Shown piece after piece: positions 51,113 to 62,540 of a stretch of 64,000 nucleotides of DNA (the stretch's first letter is position 1; each line of letters starts with the position of its first letter). The translations under genes and the position numbers were made by a program. The stretch comes from Lamellibrachia satsuma (taxonomy: Eukaryota; Annelida; Polychaeta; Sabellida; Siboglinidae), in NCBI GenBank assembly GCA_033239005.1, contig BSQZ01000099.1, positions 875,501 through 939,500 on the forward strand, given 5' to 3'. The notes under the pieces were generated by a model that saw only the letters and a program-made list of their open reading frames with translations, was not told where the DNA came from and did no database searches.

Positions 51113-51318
51113 TGTCATTGTCAGAGAGTGGTTATTGTCTTGTGTGTGACATCTGTGTTGCTGTCATTGTCAGACACAATGATTGTTGTTGTGAGTGACA
51201 TCTGTGTTGCTGTCATTGTCAGGTACAGTTATTGTTTTTGTGTGTGACGTCTGTGTTGCTGTCAATGTCAGGCACAGTTTTGTGTTGTGTTGTATGTGAC
51301 GTCTGTGTTGCTGTAATT
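51113..51318. repeat. ~51-bp minisatellite, four units
   Basis: GTGACATCTGTGTTGCTGTC and flanks repeat four times. The last unit runs into the acceptor region of the next exon. Confidence 0.85.
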
Positions 51319-51324
51319 TTGGAG

Positions 51325-51415
51325 CCACATTCCAAGGAACTCTCACCCAATAGTTGAATTCCAAGCAGCCATTGGAACAACTGCCTATTCTCAGGACGTA
51401 GTCATGTTCCACAAG
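51325..51415 (+). CDS. FN3-like extracellular protein, exon 4
   Basis: The frame reads HIPRNSHPIVEFQAAIGTTA and then YSQDVVMFHK, ending at AAG|GTAATT. 'IVEFQAAIGTT - DVVMFHKV' is the second and third strand region of the FN3-like repeat and follows naturally from DYQ in exon 3. The acceptor is the AG of TTTTGGAG, with a poor pyrimidine tract. The reading-frame phase does not match the best donor of exon 3 or the best acceptor of exon 5. Confidence 0.5.
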
Positions 51416-51757
51416 GTAATTCTGACTTATCATGTGTTCAGATATATATATATATTATATGCATTACATATAAATATAAACATATATGTTTTTTTTCTAA
51501 AATAAATTCAGTCAGCATTCCTACTTAATTTATCAACAAGATAACCCTATGCAACAGTAAAGATGATCTCTCTCTGGATTCTGATTATCAAATCACGACT
51601 GTCCTCATAATTTGATTGATGGTGTTTCAAATCAGTTGTATCTGATTACCAGTCCTGACTATCCTCATCTGACTGTGGTGGTGTTTCAGATCAGATCTGA
51701 TTACCAAAATCCTGACTGTCCTGTGGTTCAGATCAGCCGACCTTGTCTTCCCTGCAG

Positions 51758-52446
51758 GAGTGTATGTGACCAAGTTGTCTGTACACCATCCTGTCAGGCT
51801 GATGACACAAGTCATCCACTTTGACTTGACAGACCTGGCCCTGGAGCCGTGGCAGACCGCCGTGAACAGCAGTAAGAGTCTCCTGCAGCCATACTTTGTG
51901 ACTGTCAAGGCTGTCACTGGGTCTGACCGTACTTTGTGACTGTCAAGGCTGTCAATGGGTCTGGCCGTACTTTGTGACTGTCAAGGCTGTCACTGGGTCT
52001 GGCCGTACTTTGTGACTGTCAAGGCTGTCACTGGGTCTGGCCGTACTTTATGACTGTCATGGCTGTCACTGGGTCTGGCCTTACTTTGTGACTGTCAAGG
52101 CTGTCACTGGGTCTGGCCGTACTTTGTGACTGTCAAGGCTGTCACTAGGTCTGGCCGTACTTTATGACTGTCAAGGCTGTTACTGGGTCTGGCCTACTTT
52201 GGGACTGTCAAGGCTGTCACTGGGTCTGGCTTTACTTTGTGACTGTCAAGGCTGTCACTGGGTCTGGCCGCTCAGTGACAATGTCTTCAACTGGGGTCTA
52301 CATTGATAAGACACCACCCGTCATTCAGATGATATTCCATTTTGATTTCTCCTGGAGTAAGTCTGAGCCCACAACCTTACAAGGAGATACATTGTCCATT
52401 GCCATCTAATCATCTACTATGAAGTGGTCGTGAGGGAGAGAGCCAG
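51758..52446 (+). pseudogene. FN3-like extracellular protein, exon 5, disrupted by a 38-bp tandem expansion
   Basis: A strong acceptor (TCTTCCCTGCAG) ends at 51757. The frame reads VYVTKLSVHHPVRLMTQVIH, then LTDLALEPWQTAVNSSKSLL and YFVTVKAVTGS. That last coding piece is then repeated ten times as a 38-bp unit (51892-52270). After the tenth copy the reading resumes as GRSVTMSSTGVYIDKTPPVI and FSWSKSEPTTLQGDTLSI. A stop at 52407-52409 follows, and a different frame gives IIYYEVVVRERAR up to AG|GTAGTG. The nine extra units total 341 bases, not a multiple of three, so the repeat and the later shift break the protein. A perfect GTAAGT at 52357 could act as an earlier donor. Confidence 0.6.
51892..52270. 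repeat. 38-bp minisatellite made of coding sequence, ten units
   Basis: The unit TACTTTGTGACTGTCAAGGC then TGTCACTGGGTCTGGCCG encodes YFVTVKAVTGSG in the host exon. One unit is 37 bases; several carry single substitutions. Confidence 0.95.
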
Positions 52447-52664
52447 GTAGTGTATCGCGTGTTTGTTTGTTTGTTTATATGTTTGTTGTTTCCAGCACTT
52501 GGCAATGTTCTATTAACTAACTAGTCTGTATGTTGTGGTTACTACAATTTTATGTTGTCACGCGTCCTCATTCAACTAGCCACCCTTTTTCGTAACAATA
52601 ATGCCAAGCCGACCTTTTTATATTTATATTTTTCATAACAATATCGCCAAGCTGACCTTTTTAT

Positions 52665-52885
52665 ATGCTGACATTGATGGTGGTTGCTGCCAGGGTGCAT
52701 GTTGTCCTCAATGGTTCTTTTACGTCCCCAATTAACATGATAATCCAAGTCACGAGAGATACACAGTCCCCAATGTTGAGGGTTAGGTTTTTAACCAAAC
52801 ATATCCTTGCCTGGTCCAGGTCTTTAACTCAGAAATCTGTCATGTAAAACAGATGTGCTAGCCACTACACTGCCGTGCCTCTCTC
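52665..52885 (-). repeat. tRNA-derived SINE
   Basis: On the minus strand the head GGCACGGCAGTGTAGTGGCT continues AGCAC, an A-box form (GTAGTGGTTAGCAC) typical of tRNA-derived SINEs. A degenerate B box (GAGTTAAAGACC) follows, then the invertebrate SINE core GGGACGTAAAAGAACC. Confidence 0.75.
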
Positions 52886-53800
52886 TCTCATGCTTCATTT
52901 GATTGAAATCAACCGGCCTTCATAGATTCATTCAAAAGTAAGATCTGTTGTGTTAAAAGCTGGGATCAGGTAACCAATATATAATAGAATATCACAACAA
53001 ATAGTAACCATCAGTAATGTACATTGCTTTCAATATTAGAATATTCATACAATTGTGTATTTATTCTCAAAATGTTTGTTCATTTTCCCCAGTTATGTTT
53101 CTCTGTCCAGTACACATGCTATAAGTCATATCTTCATCTATTAATAACTTGGAAACTCACAAAACTATAATTGACTCTCAGGACTATCGGCTATCTTATT
53201 GTAGGTGGTCGAAACAGAGGTCGCACAAAACTTTGATTCAAAGACATAGTAAGGGGAAACTTGCAGAAAAAATATATACTCCAAGCAGTTGTACTTAGTT
53301 GTCGATGCAAGACCAAGAGGAATTATTGCAAACTAAGTGAGCAGTCATAGTCGCAACCACAACTGACAGCAAGAGAGTGGCAATATGTAGTATACTACAT
53401 TTAACTGCCAGTGCATCTTTTCTCCGTTCTCTGAAATCTGTTTGAAATACTTCTAAATGAACTGCCAAAGCATCATTCTTTGTTCTGGAAAACAGATTGC
53501 CTTAAATGGTAAGAAAATAATTTTTTTTTAACTGACAGAAAGCTGCTTGATAAGTCAAGTTATTTTGCAATTTCCGTAAAATATTACAATGACCAAGTAA
53601 TTTCTGTAAAATATTACAATGACCAAAGTACAGCACTTTGACTGATATGTATTGCAACGTGAGCCTGGCTCTAGATGGCACTCTCTGTTGAAGGCAAGTT
53701 GTTAGTCAACATAAGGAATACCCCAGATTCTCCAACTCTTAAGATGTTTGAGAGGGGAAGTGATGTCTTTCCCCATCATCTGTCACCATGGTAACAATGC
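52886..53800. other. Unassigned sequence
   Basis: No gene was recognised. A short duplication of TTTC(T/C)GTAAAATATTACAA is at about 53571 and 53600. Confidence 0.4.
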
Positions 53801-53802
53801 AG

Positions 53803-54159
53803 GAAAACAGTGGGAAGAATTCAGCTTCCCCACATATGGTTTACATCCTTCCTCCTTATGATCGTGACTACACAGATGATGTATCACTGGAGTTTGATCC
53901 ACCTGAATATGGTAATCTGACACTGTACCACCAAGTAAAGATCATCAACTTCATTGAACAAGACTGCTCACAGCCCTGGGACATAAGGCGCCCTCTGTGG
54001 GATAAACTCGCCAAACTAATTTCTGATTCGGTCACTATACTGGAGGTGTCACTGCCAAACCCACGTGGAACGGATTTTGTGACATGCAAGTCAGCCTGGG
54101 TTGTCACAATGTTCAAATACAGGCCGTTTGAAGATTACTTTGGTGAAGATGTCATTAAG
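53803..54159 (+). CDS. Conserved-looking exon of unknown family (119 codons)
   Basis: An acceptor (CATGGTAACAATGCAG) and a strong donor AAG|GTAAGG bound an exon that is exactly 119 codons, phase 0 on both sides. Sequence: YILPPYDRDYTDDVSLEFDP, then GNLTLYHQVKIINFIEQDCS, RRPLWDKLAKLISDSVTILE and MFKYRPFEDYFGEDVIK. The balanced composition, absence of stops and good splice sites make it very likely to be real. It has no membrane helix and one N-glycosylation sequon (NLT). It may belong to the FN3-like gene upstream, but its phase does not match exon 5, or to a separate gene. I do not recognise the family. Confidence 0.6.
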
Positions 54160-54279
54160 GTAAGGCACATCTAGAGTTGTTCCATGAATTCTTGAAAATT
54201 GTACAAACTTGTCAAAAGGTATCGTTACTTGCATTAATGTAATGTTGACTAATCATCAATACTGGACTTTATGTGTTCT

Positions 54280-55135
54280 GACTAACTGGTTACGGTTTAT
54301 GCCATCTTGTTTTATGCTGTACGACTAACTGATTACGGTTTATGCCATCCTGTTTTATGTGGTCCGACTAACTGGTTACGGTTAATGCCATCCTATTTTA
54401 TGCAGTATGGCTAACTGGTTACGGTTCATGCCATTATGTTTTATGTTGTACGACTAACTGGTTACGGTTTATGTCATCCTGTTTTATGCGATCCAACTTG
54501 ATGGTTATGGTTTATGCCATCCTGTTTTATGTGGTCTGACTAATTGGTCACGGTTTATGCCATCCTGTTTGATGTGGTCCGACTAACTTGTTACGGTTTA
54601 TGATATCCTGTTTTGATATAGTACGACTAACTGGTTACAACCATGTTACAGCCATGTTATGGTTTATGCCATCCTGTTTTATGTGGTCCGACTAACTGGT
54701 TACGATTTATGCCATCCTATTTTATGTAGTATGGCTAACTGGTTATGGTTTATGGCATCCTGTTTTATGTGGTCCGACTAAATGGTAACGGGTTATGCCA
54801 TCCTGTTTTATGTAGTACGACTAACTGGTTACGGTTTATGCCATCCTGTTTTATGTATTACAACTAACTGCTTATGGTTGATGCCATCCTGTTTTATGTA
54901 GTACGACTAACTGGTTACGGTCGATGCCATCCAGTTTTATGTAGCACGACTAACTAGTTACGGTTTATGTCATCCTGTTTTATGTGGTCCGACTAAGTGA
55001 TTACAGTTTATGCCATCCTGTTTTATGCGGTCCGATTAACTAGTTACAGTTTATGCCATCCTGTTTGATGTAGTACAACTAACTGGTTACGGTTTATGCC
55101 ATCCTGTTTTGATGTAGTACGACTAATTGGTTACA
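54280..55135. repeat. 43-bp minisatellite, about 20 units
   Basis: The unit GACTAACTGGTTACGGTTTA then TGCCATCCTGTTTTATGTAG and TAC is moderately diverged (AGTAC/GGTCC alternation). It starts about 120 bases after the preceding exon's donor. Confidence 0.95.
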
Positions 55136-56288
55136 GCCATGTTACAGCCATGTGGTGTCTCCAGCCATGTGTCTGTGTGTGGTGTCTCCAACCATCTGTC
55201 TATGTGTGGTTTCTTCAATCATGTGTCTATGTGAAGTGGTTTACAGAAGATATAATCATTCCCATGGCTGACGAGCCCTCCCCGTGTCACGTGACCAGTG
55301 GCAGTAGTGGTGACGTCCAAGATAGATCTAAAATGTTTATTGCTGTCAAATTGTAACGAAATGTAGGGAAGAAATCAATATAAGTTTTGTGTTTAGCTCT
55401 AGATTTTAATTAGATTTTATGGTGTGGCATCCCTTGGTAGGCATACATGATTAGCCCAACATTGGGCTGTTGGGAGAATAACTACTTGAGATGGCCAATA
55501 TTCTAATAGTATACCAGGATTATTATGGCAAGTGATAATTGCCCAATCGGTGCATTTAGGGCTGATTAGCTGACTATATTAGGATGATTTACCCCCAAAC
55601 CTCTCTTTGACTTTGGCAATAAATTGGGAATGTATAATGTAGATGTATTACTGGGCCTAGAAGTATATTTTTGGCATAGATTGAAAATACCACAGCATCT
55701 GTCAAATATCAGAATAATTGTGCAACAATTCAATTGCTAATTTTTGCCACCCACTATTAAAAAATTACACATAATATTTTATCTACAATCGCAGGCGGAA
55801 AGGGCAGGGAAATTAACATGGGCGAGATGACCTAAAATCTACAATTTTCAAGCTAACTGTTCAACATTTTCACACCTTATGACATGCAGTTCGAGCCAGG
55901 TGAGATCCCAAGTATATCATAATTTTATGGTTTTGTGAATGCCCTGTAGCAACTGTTGTAGATTTATACCACATGCAGACCAAAAACCAGACAAAAAACC
56001 AAAAATCAGACATTAAAAATCAGACAGTGCCTGATATATGTAGCCAGAAGACAGTGGAAATGTGAATGAAAACATCATTAATATTTGTAGGGAATCACCA
56101 GCATAATTATTAGTACTTTTGTATACTGTACTAGATGAATTTCTACATCAGAAATAAGAAAATAGATCACAATTGTATTTCTCTCAGCATTATTACTACT
56201 TTTTCTTTGGCGTGTAGTCTGTATGTCAGCAAACATACATAATCATTATGAACTTTGTTTTTTCATAATTGATTATTCTACATTCCAG
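55136..56288. other. Unassigned sequence with a short repeat and a weak terminal-exon candidate
   Basis: GTGTCTCCAACCATCTGTCT-like units repeat three times (55145-55235). After TTTACAG (ends 55246) a frame reads EDIIIPMADEPSPCHVTSGS to a stop at about 55356, possibly a short last exon. The remainder is AT-rich and featureless. Confidence 0.35.
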
Positions 56289-57410
56289 AGATTCAGACAG
56301 ACATGGTGGTGACATGTGACACAGGGATACAGTACAGCTTGGATGATATCTCTGTCGACTTTCAACTTGAGCCACCCTGTCTAATTTCCACACCCAAGAT
56401 GACAACAGACGATATCCCATTAGCTGAGCCACCACCTCTCCCTCCACCTTGTCGTCACCAGTAAAGTCATCCAGCGACAACAAACCATCTGACCTCTCTA
56501 TTCTGGATGCTGCAGAAGAGACCAATGATGAGGAGTCCAGTGATGAAGAGTTAGTATTATTGTGTACATTCTTTGGTTTTCCATTCCTCTGAGATTTTCA
56601 ATACAACATTAGTGGGACATGGTAGTCGTGTGGTAGAGCGTCGGGTTTTCGGTCAAAGGGAAAAACCTCTGCCGTTTCAAAGCTTGGGCAATTTCATTTA
56701 CCCCACTTTGCCTGTGTCTTTCGGAAGAGACAGTAAAAGCTGTTGGTCCCTTCTATCTGGTGTCTATGCCAGGGGAAGTAAAAGATCCCATGCATGGAAA
56801 TGGAAAAAACCTGTGATGGACTCACTAGCTCTAGAGAAGGACACTCTTAAAACCAGGAGGACCACATTGGAAATAAGTGTAGTTTGGTGTGCTTTAATTC
56901 CTGGATATCAACAACAGTCAACAACAACAACATAATACCTTGAATACTGGTTTAGTCATGTTAATTTTTACCAAACAGTTCATGAGTTGCATCACTTAAA
57001 ATGTGTATTAAAAAATAATGCAATTGAATTTGTGAATTTTCAGCTGCAAACAGAAATCTAGTAAGGGCATCAGAGAGAAGCCAACATACATGGATTTTAA
57101 TGATCTGCTAATGCAGCTCTTCCAGTTATGTGCTGAATGTGGCCATCCAACTCAAGGCGTTATCAACAAGTCTCATAGAGATCATTCATAAATGTAGGAA
57201 GTATGGCTGCGTGAAGACTGGTGGGATGCCCAGGCTCAAATCATGGACGAACTCAGAGAGATTGGTGGGGGCCTTGAGCTGTCCGGAGATGCTAGGTTCG
57301 ACAGTCCTGGACGTTGTGCGAAGTGTGGCTGTTATATTTTGTTGGAGATCCGAGTGAACAAAGTGCTGGATGTCCAGCTGGTGCAGTTATTTCAAGAGGT
57401 ATCGCTTTGA
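56289..57410 (+). pseudogene. Transposase-like gene remnant, split by a SINE
   Basis: Three pieces on one strand. First, 56289-56550: EIQTDMVVTCDTGIQYSLDD, then a one-base frame change near 56420, then a Ser/Asp/Glu-rich stretch (DAAEETNDEESSDEE). Second, 57045-57190: KPTYMDFNDLLMQLFQLCAE followed by CGHPT, with a Cys-x-x-Cys pair. Third, 57210-57398: EDWWDAQAQIMDELREI, then SGDARFDSPGRCAKCGCYIL and VLDVQLVQLFQE. The 'GD-R-DSPG--AK-G-Y-L - VLDxQLVQ' motif is characteristic of a widespread metazoan transposase-like family often joined to THAP zinc fingers. A SINE lies between pieces one and two, and stops separate the rest. Confidence 0.65.
56605..56940 (+). repeat. tRNA-derived SINE with CAA-rich tail
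   Basis: Head TCGTGTGGTAGAGCGTCGGG (A box) with a degenerate B box (CCGTTTCAAAGC). Then the core TGTGTCTTTCGGAAGAGAC and GGGGAAGTAAAAGATCCCAT, and a tail of CAACAACAACAT. It interrupts the transposase-like remnant. Confidence 0.8.
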
Positions 57411-58780
57411 CAGCCTAGACAATGTTGGTTAGTGCAACAAGGTAATGAACATAACCAGTTACACGATCCTCTCATTGCTATCTAATTTTTTATCCAGTGG
57501 GATAGTACTTTTGTATGTTAGTATGCTGACTCAAACCCCTAAGAATGTAGAATATCATATTACATAACATAGTAGCTATCACACCATCATGGGACCACTA
57601 CTTGAATAAATGAATTCACATGGACAGTACATGTTCTCGCATTTTTAATTGCACATGTCCAAAATTGCTTCTTACAAAAATATATACCTTGTACAGATAA
57701 ACATTGGGCTTTTAGATTCATCCTTACAAATACCTGTCTTAAGTTTTCGTTTTGTTGTGTTTCACGTGTTGTGTTAATAAACTGCTGAATAATAACAGCA
57801 GATTATTTAGTTTAAACTTTTGTTTGTTTCACACATTATAATGGGGGTTTTTAGTTTTACAAAATCAGATAGCTTTAATATACGCAATTCACATTATTAT
57901 CCATTTGTATAATGGCAATAGTATACATTACTGACAATCCTTGCTAACTGCTTTTGTAGCAATGAAAATTATTATATTCCTTGCTTCTTTGCTTCCACAT
58001 CTGAGCTAGCTCAGTTTCATTATTACAAAAAACCCTTGTCCGCGAGGATGGGCGGTCCTAGTAGCGCAATGATCAATTCGAATTGCTTGACCCTTAACAG
58101 CGTGGGAAGGTGGACACGTCGCCATGGTCATTATGTGGAGTGTATCCATATCAAAACTGGCAGTTGGGTCTTCATTGTGCGTTTTGAATTCTAAGTGTGC
58201 AGTTGTATTTTACGTTCCCATGGGCCACGGCTGTTTCAAGTGTTCAAAGTTGATTCGGACCTTCGAACGTTAGTATTTCTGTGTAATATCTGTATGAACT
58301 GCGCCACGTGTTTGTCCAATGTATACATGCATATCAAATATTATGTCCTTTCGCGAATGGTTGTACTGCACTTTCATGTTTACATACTCCATGAGGGAGT
58401 AGTGGCATAACGGGATAGTTAAAGATATTCAGCCAATTGAATAATCTATGAATACAATTTATACTGAAAGGCAACGTGTAATGATGTATATAATAGGATG
58501 AGCTAATGATAGGGTTATAAGATGGCGATATGAAATCTGCCTAATATTTTTTTCAATATTCAGCAGATAATTGTTCTTGTTATATCAAGAAACTGGTTAC
58601 CTGTCTTGTTATGACAAGAAACTAGTTATGCCACAAAACATGTTTCATGATTTGCACCATGTCCTTTCTACGCTTCAGTAGAGATCGTTTCCACTCCAGT
58701 TGCGTTAGCAATTATTTGAGTGCAACAAAAAGTATTTGACCCAAGTCCGTGTATTAGAATGTAATATTCAGGTAACGTTC
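57411..58780. other. Unassigned AT-rich sequence
   Basis: No gene was recognised. A small inverted motif around CTTGTTATATCAAGAAACTG and CTTGTTATGACAAGAAACTA (58572-58628) is a direct pair, each copy with an internal hairpin. Confidence 0.4.
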
Positions 58781-58785
58781 CACCT

Positions 58786-58846
58786 CTAAACACGCACGCA
58801 CGGACGCGTGCACGAACGAATGCACGCGCGCACACGCACGCACATA
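58786..58846. repeat. CGCACG-rich microsatellite
   Basis: Imperfect (CGCA)n/(GCAC)n tract. Confidence 0.8.
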
Positions 58847-59086
58847 TTACTGTTGACGTATTCGTGTTCATTGGCCCTGAGAGACTGCATGTGTTCGCAC
58901 GTGGATACCATCAACGCAGCCTACCACGTTAGGAAACCATGCAAGTGATGGGGATTTCCTTTAATTTATAAGTGTCTCTCGAAACATATTTGACGTATCA
59001 ATACGCGGAAAAAGTCATGTTGTAGGTATTGAGTTGCCGAACACAGTTATGTAAACTACGGTAAATCCACGTTTTAATTTATCGAT

Positions 59087-59247
59087 ATACCAGGGAATGA
59101 TGAACTCAGCCGCCCTTTGTTTGGCAGATTTGTCTGAGAAAGCTTGAACAACGCGGCGTCCACACACGTGTGCTGATAGCCACCATACTGCCAGTGTCCC
59201 GCCCAGTCACCGCCAGCCTTAGCAGCTATTCCAGCATGACGGTTATA
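59087..59247 (-). CDS. Candidate exon, function unknown
   Basis: On the minus strand, TTGATATTTCAG (ends at 59248) is followed by YNRHAGIAAKAGGDWAGHWQ, then YGGYQHTCVDAALFKLSQ, with the frame running on past SSSFPG to a stop near 59074. GGTATA near 59084 would be a weak donor. The stretch is GC-richer than its surroundings. A second frame over the 3' half (SAKQRAAEFIIPWYIDKLKR) is also open and equally protein-like, so the true frame is uncertain. No family was recognised. Confidence 0.4.
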
Positions 59248-59279
59248 CTGAAATATCAAATTGGATGATTCAGCTATTA

Positions 59280-61112
59280 TATAGTTCTACGAAATTACCT
59301 GTGTGCTATCGACAGTTTAGTAAAGGTATAAACCACCAACAATTTCATAAAAGGGGTCATCTACAAATTACGTACGCCAAAAATTGTCCGCCCCCTCCCT
59401 CTGTATGCACACCGTACGCGTGACGTCTGACCACTCAGGCAGTGTAATTCTAGCGGTGAACTAACTAAACCAGTCAACAATACCATCCCAGAAGCCCAGA
59501 TACTGAACTTCCGCATAATGTTATAATTACCTTGATACAATTTTTATCAATGGTTTGACAACCTGGGATGAAGTTACCAGAAGCCTACCTACTGCAGTAC
59601 CAAGCTGGCAAGCCGACAGCGCAAGCGGACAACTAGGCCAATTGCGTACGGTACGCATGCAGTAGGCTATAGACCCCCCGTGTATGCGCTGCCTATGCAA
59701 CCACTGCTACCAACTCCTCCTTCCTTGCTTACGTAATTACAGCCCCGAAAAGAATAGCTGAGGCACCCCTTCCCCCATTATTGGGAAATCAAGGTTAGAG
59801 TAGCGTGATTCACATGACAGGCTTCTCAAGCAAATTTAAGTCAACCTAGATCTAAGAGCTGTGTATTGTCAACAATACGAGTTATCTTCAAGAATTAGTT
59901 TGTAATACTCAGATATCCTACTTTTCCAACATACTTGATTATACACACCTACTGAGATTTTATATTTTTAGTTGTATGAATAGCGTCGGGTGATCTTCAT
60001 TCGCGTTTTACCCTTGTGTAGTAGGTACAGGCAGTTAGTGTCACAAGACAACAAAATATATGTTATTACATAGATGATCTATTACTGTGTAGAAATACAG
60101 GATGATTAAATAGCATCAGATGATCTATATCTATACCCTTATTTATATTGATGTTAAATTTTATTTTTCATTCTGGTTTACCAGATAAGTATGGTTAACA
60201 CAGAAGAACTGTCATGTTGAGACATTGAGTGAATGCATTGTTAACACAGAAGCACTGTCATGTGGAGACAATGAGTGAATACATTGTTAATACGCACTCC
60301 CGGATTTGTCATCTGTTCTTGGTGCAAAGACCTAGTTAAATGTATCCTCTGGTGAGAGAAGTAAAATGTTAGTGGTAGCTCATTTCAATATACCATTTTA
60401 TTTATGCTCACATAGTGATTCACGTGTAAACAAAGTAGGGAGTTATGGTTGTCTCGCTTAGAAGGTATATTATGCGTTATCATTACCGTACAATAAATGA
60501 GTTGTATCCTACATAATTTGTCTTGATTTATAGTATGCACCAATCGACCTCTACGGAAATGTGTTTTCTCGTGTTCTGAACATGTTAACATAAGTTTATG
60601 TACACGTGTTTTCACGGGGAAGTTGAGATGGTGTTGTAATGAACAGGTGTACCAGGGGGTGAACTGGTAAGCACGTTGAACAATCCCAACTACTGGATAG
60701 CGTGCTGTATAACAACGTACCTTTACTTGAGGTCTTCTTACAGGTGCTGCTGTAGCCAGAAACAATTATGATAGACCGAGAGTAAACAATATCACTAAAG
60801 GTCACTCGGATCGCTGTTGCCTATCCCCACTTTGTGTGTTTGCACAGGTAAGTGTCATAATGTCGAATTTCTGCGAATTGCTATTATATGAACTATTTTA
60901 CTGGATATGGTGAGGTAAATGTTAAAGTGCATATATACGGATTACATCAACAAGTTTCCAAGTGTGGTGTGGGAGCCCACATTGGAAGTTTATTGTTAGG
61001 CGTGAGGCATGAACAGGTATAATTGTACCCATATCCGTGATGTTTTCGCTTTTGGCATGGTACATTATATTAAAAGGGGTATCAACGTAATGGGACCGTC
61101 CACGACACGGTC
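59280..61112. other. Mostly unassigned, with a 48-bp tandem duplication
   Basis: GTTAACACAGAAGAACTGTC and flanks are duplicated at about 60195-60290. GGGTCATCTACAAATTACGT at 59355 resembles a common DNA-transposon end but no partner was found. The frame at 60385-60765 (minus) has no motifs. Confidence 0.4.
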
Positions 61113-61395
61113 GTTGTCTCCATGTCATGTTGACGGCCGACCTATAGAGCGTTCAGCCGACTGTTCAATTGCCTTCCCCGCGCGCGCGACACCAAAGCGT
61201 CCGCACAAGCCTCCTCACGACACGTTATCCGTCTCCACGACATATTGACGGCTGGCATACTGTATGTCCAGCCGACCGTTCAACTGTCTTCCCCGTGTGC
61301 GACATCAGTGCGTCCGCGTCAGCCGTCTTCACGAAACATCCCGTCTCCACGATCTATTGACATCTGGCCTACTATCGACCAGCCGACAACAACCT
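61113..61395. repeat. GC-rich ~113-bp tandem repeat, about 2.5 units
   Basis: GTCTCCACGACATATTGACG-type starts at about 61117, 61230 and 61350, with shared CAGCCGACYGTTCAA and TTCCCCG blocks. Overlapping open frames here reflect the base composition. Confidence 0.75.
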
Positions 61396-62105
61396 CGACA
61401 TCACTGCGGTCGAACGTATTCAGCTGGCGGCGAGATCATGCTACCGATGGCCACATCTGTTATCATTATATTCAACCCAGCAGAATGACGCGAAGGGTAT
61501 TGTTGATTTTGTGCGTCATAAGGCACGCTTCTGTGACTATTTTTGTTTTGTTTTCTGAATATTATATTATAAGTGTGAAATACGCCTTTCTGCTTGTGAC
61601 GAATTTATTAACACTGATGTCTATTATTTCATTTGCGCCATTTCATTTAGGTTTTGATTAATTGTAAACACATTCATGTTGATTACCTTGGTGTTGTTTT
61701 TCCTTTGTGGACATTTCTTGCACTCATATGTTGAGTTTAATGTAAGTACGGCCCACCCCTGGTTTTGCGTGGACCACCACAGAAATTCATGAAACATAAC
61801 TAGACATAACCGCCTTGTAAGCAAACCAGTTGTGGTCCTCATTGGATTCATGACTGGAACATATATTACAAAAACTGTAATGATGAATGGTGGGGAGGGG
61901 GGAGAATATCATATTAGTTTCAAAAACTCACTTTTACAGGTGTTCTAATAAATCAGTATTGGTGCTGAATGGTAATGGCTTTTGATTTGGTAACCTGCTT
62001 GAATTTTGTGATGTTATTATTTATCCTTTCCCTGTGCATCCTTCTTGTCAAGGGATATATTTATTTTGATAAGCATGCTGTACTCAAGAAGCGTACGTCA
62101 TTTAT
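61396..62105. other. Unassigned AT-rich sequence
   Basis: No recognisable features apart from short open frames. Confidence 0.4.
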
Positions 62106-62540
62106 ATATGAGTACAACCATCTGGTAAAATGGATATCGCTCAAACAGGGATAAATATAATTGGTTGATTATGTAATTTTCCTCTTCAGAATTCCAAAGT
62201 GTAGGTGTGATCTGTGTCACTGAAGCAGTTCTATGTGACTTGTGTGTTTGTGTGAGTCAGGATGAAGGACTCTGCACGCTAGCATCTCTGTAACAGGATA
62301 GTGACCTCCGCCTTCCACAGGATAGTGCCCGCCGCCTTCCACTCCACCATCCAGTTGTGGAGCTTCATGATCAGTCATTTATAGATCAGTACAATAATCT
62401 GGTAAAATGGATATCGCTAAAACGGAGATACATATAATTGGTTGATTCTGTAATTTTTTCTCAGCAGAATACCAAAGTGTGTGTTTGTGATCTGTGTCAT
62501 TGAAGCAGTTCCATGTGACTTGTGTGTTTGTGTGATACAG
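62106..62540 (+). repeat. ~277-bp tandem duplication including a decayed exon copy
   Basis: CTGGTAAAATGGATATCGCT at 62121 recurs at 62398, with colinear flanks up to the exon at 62541. The upstream copy includes 62261-62376, a damaged version of that exon (GATGAAGGACTCTGCACGCT against GATGAAGAACTCTGCACACT) with a deletion and an early stop. Confidence 0.85.

Noticed and set aside
59340..59420. Possible DNA-transposon end beginning GGGTCATCTACAAATTACGT
   Set aside because: It resembles a common element terminus, but no inverted partner or target duplication could be found within several kb.
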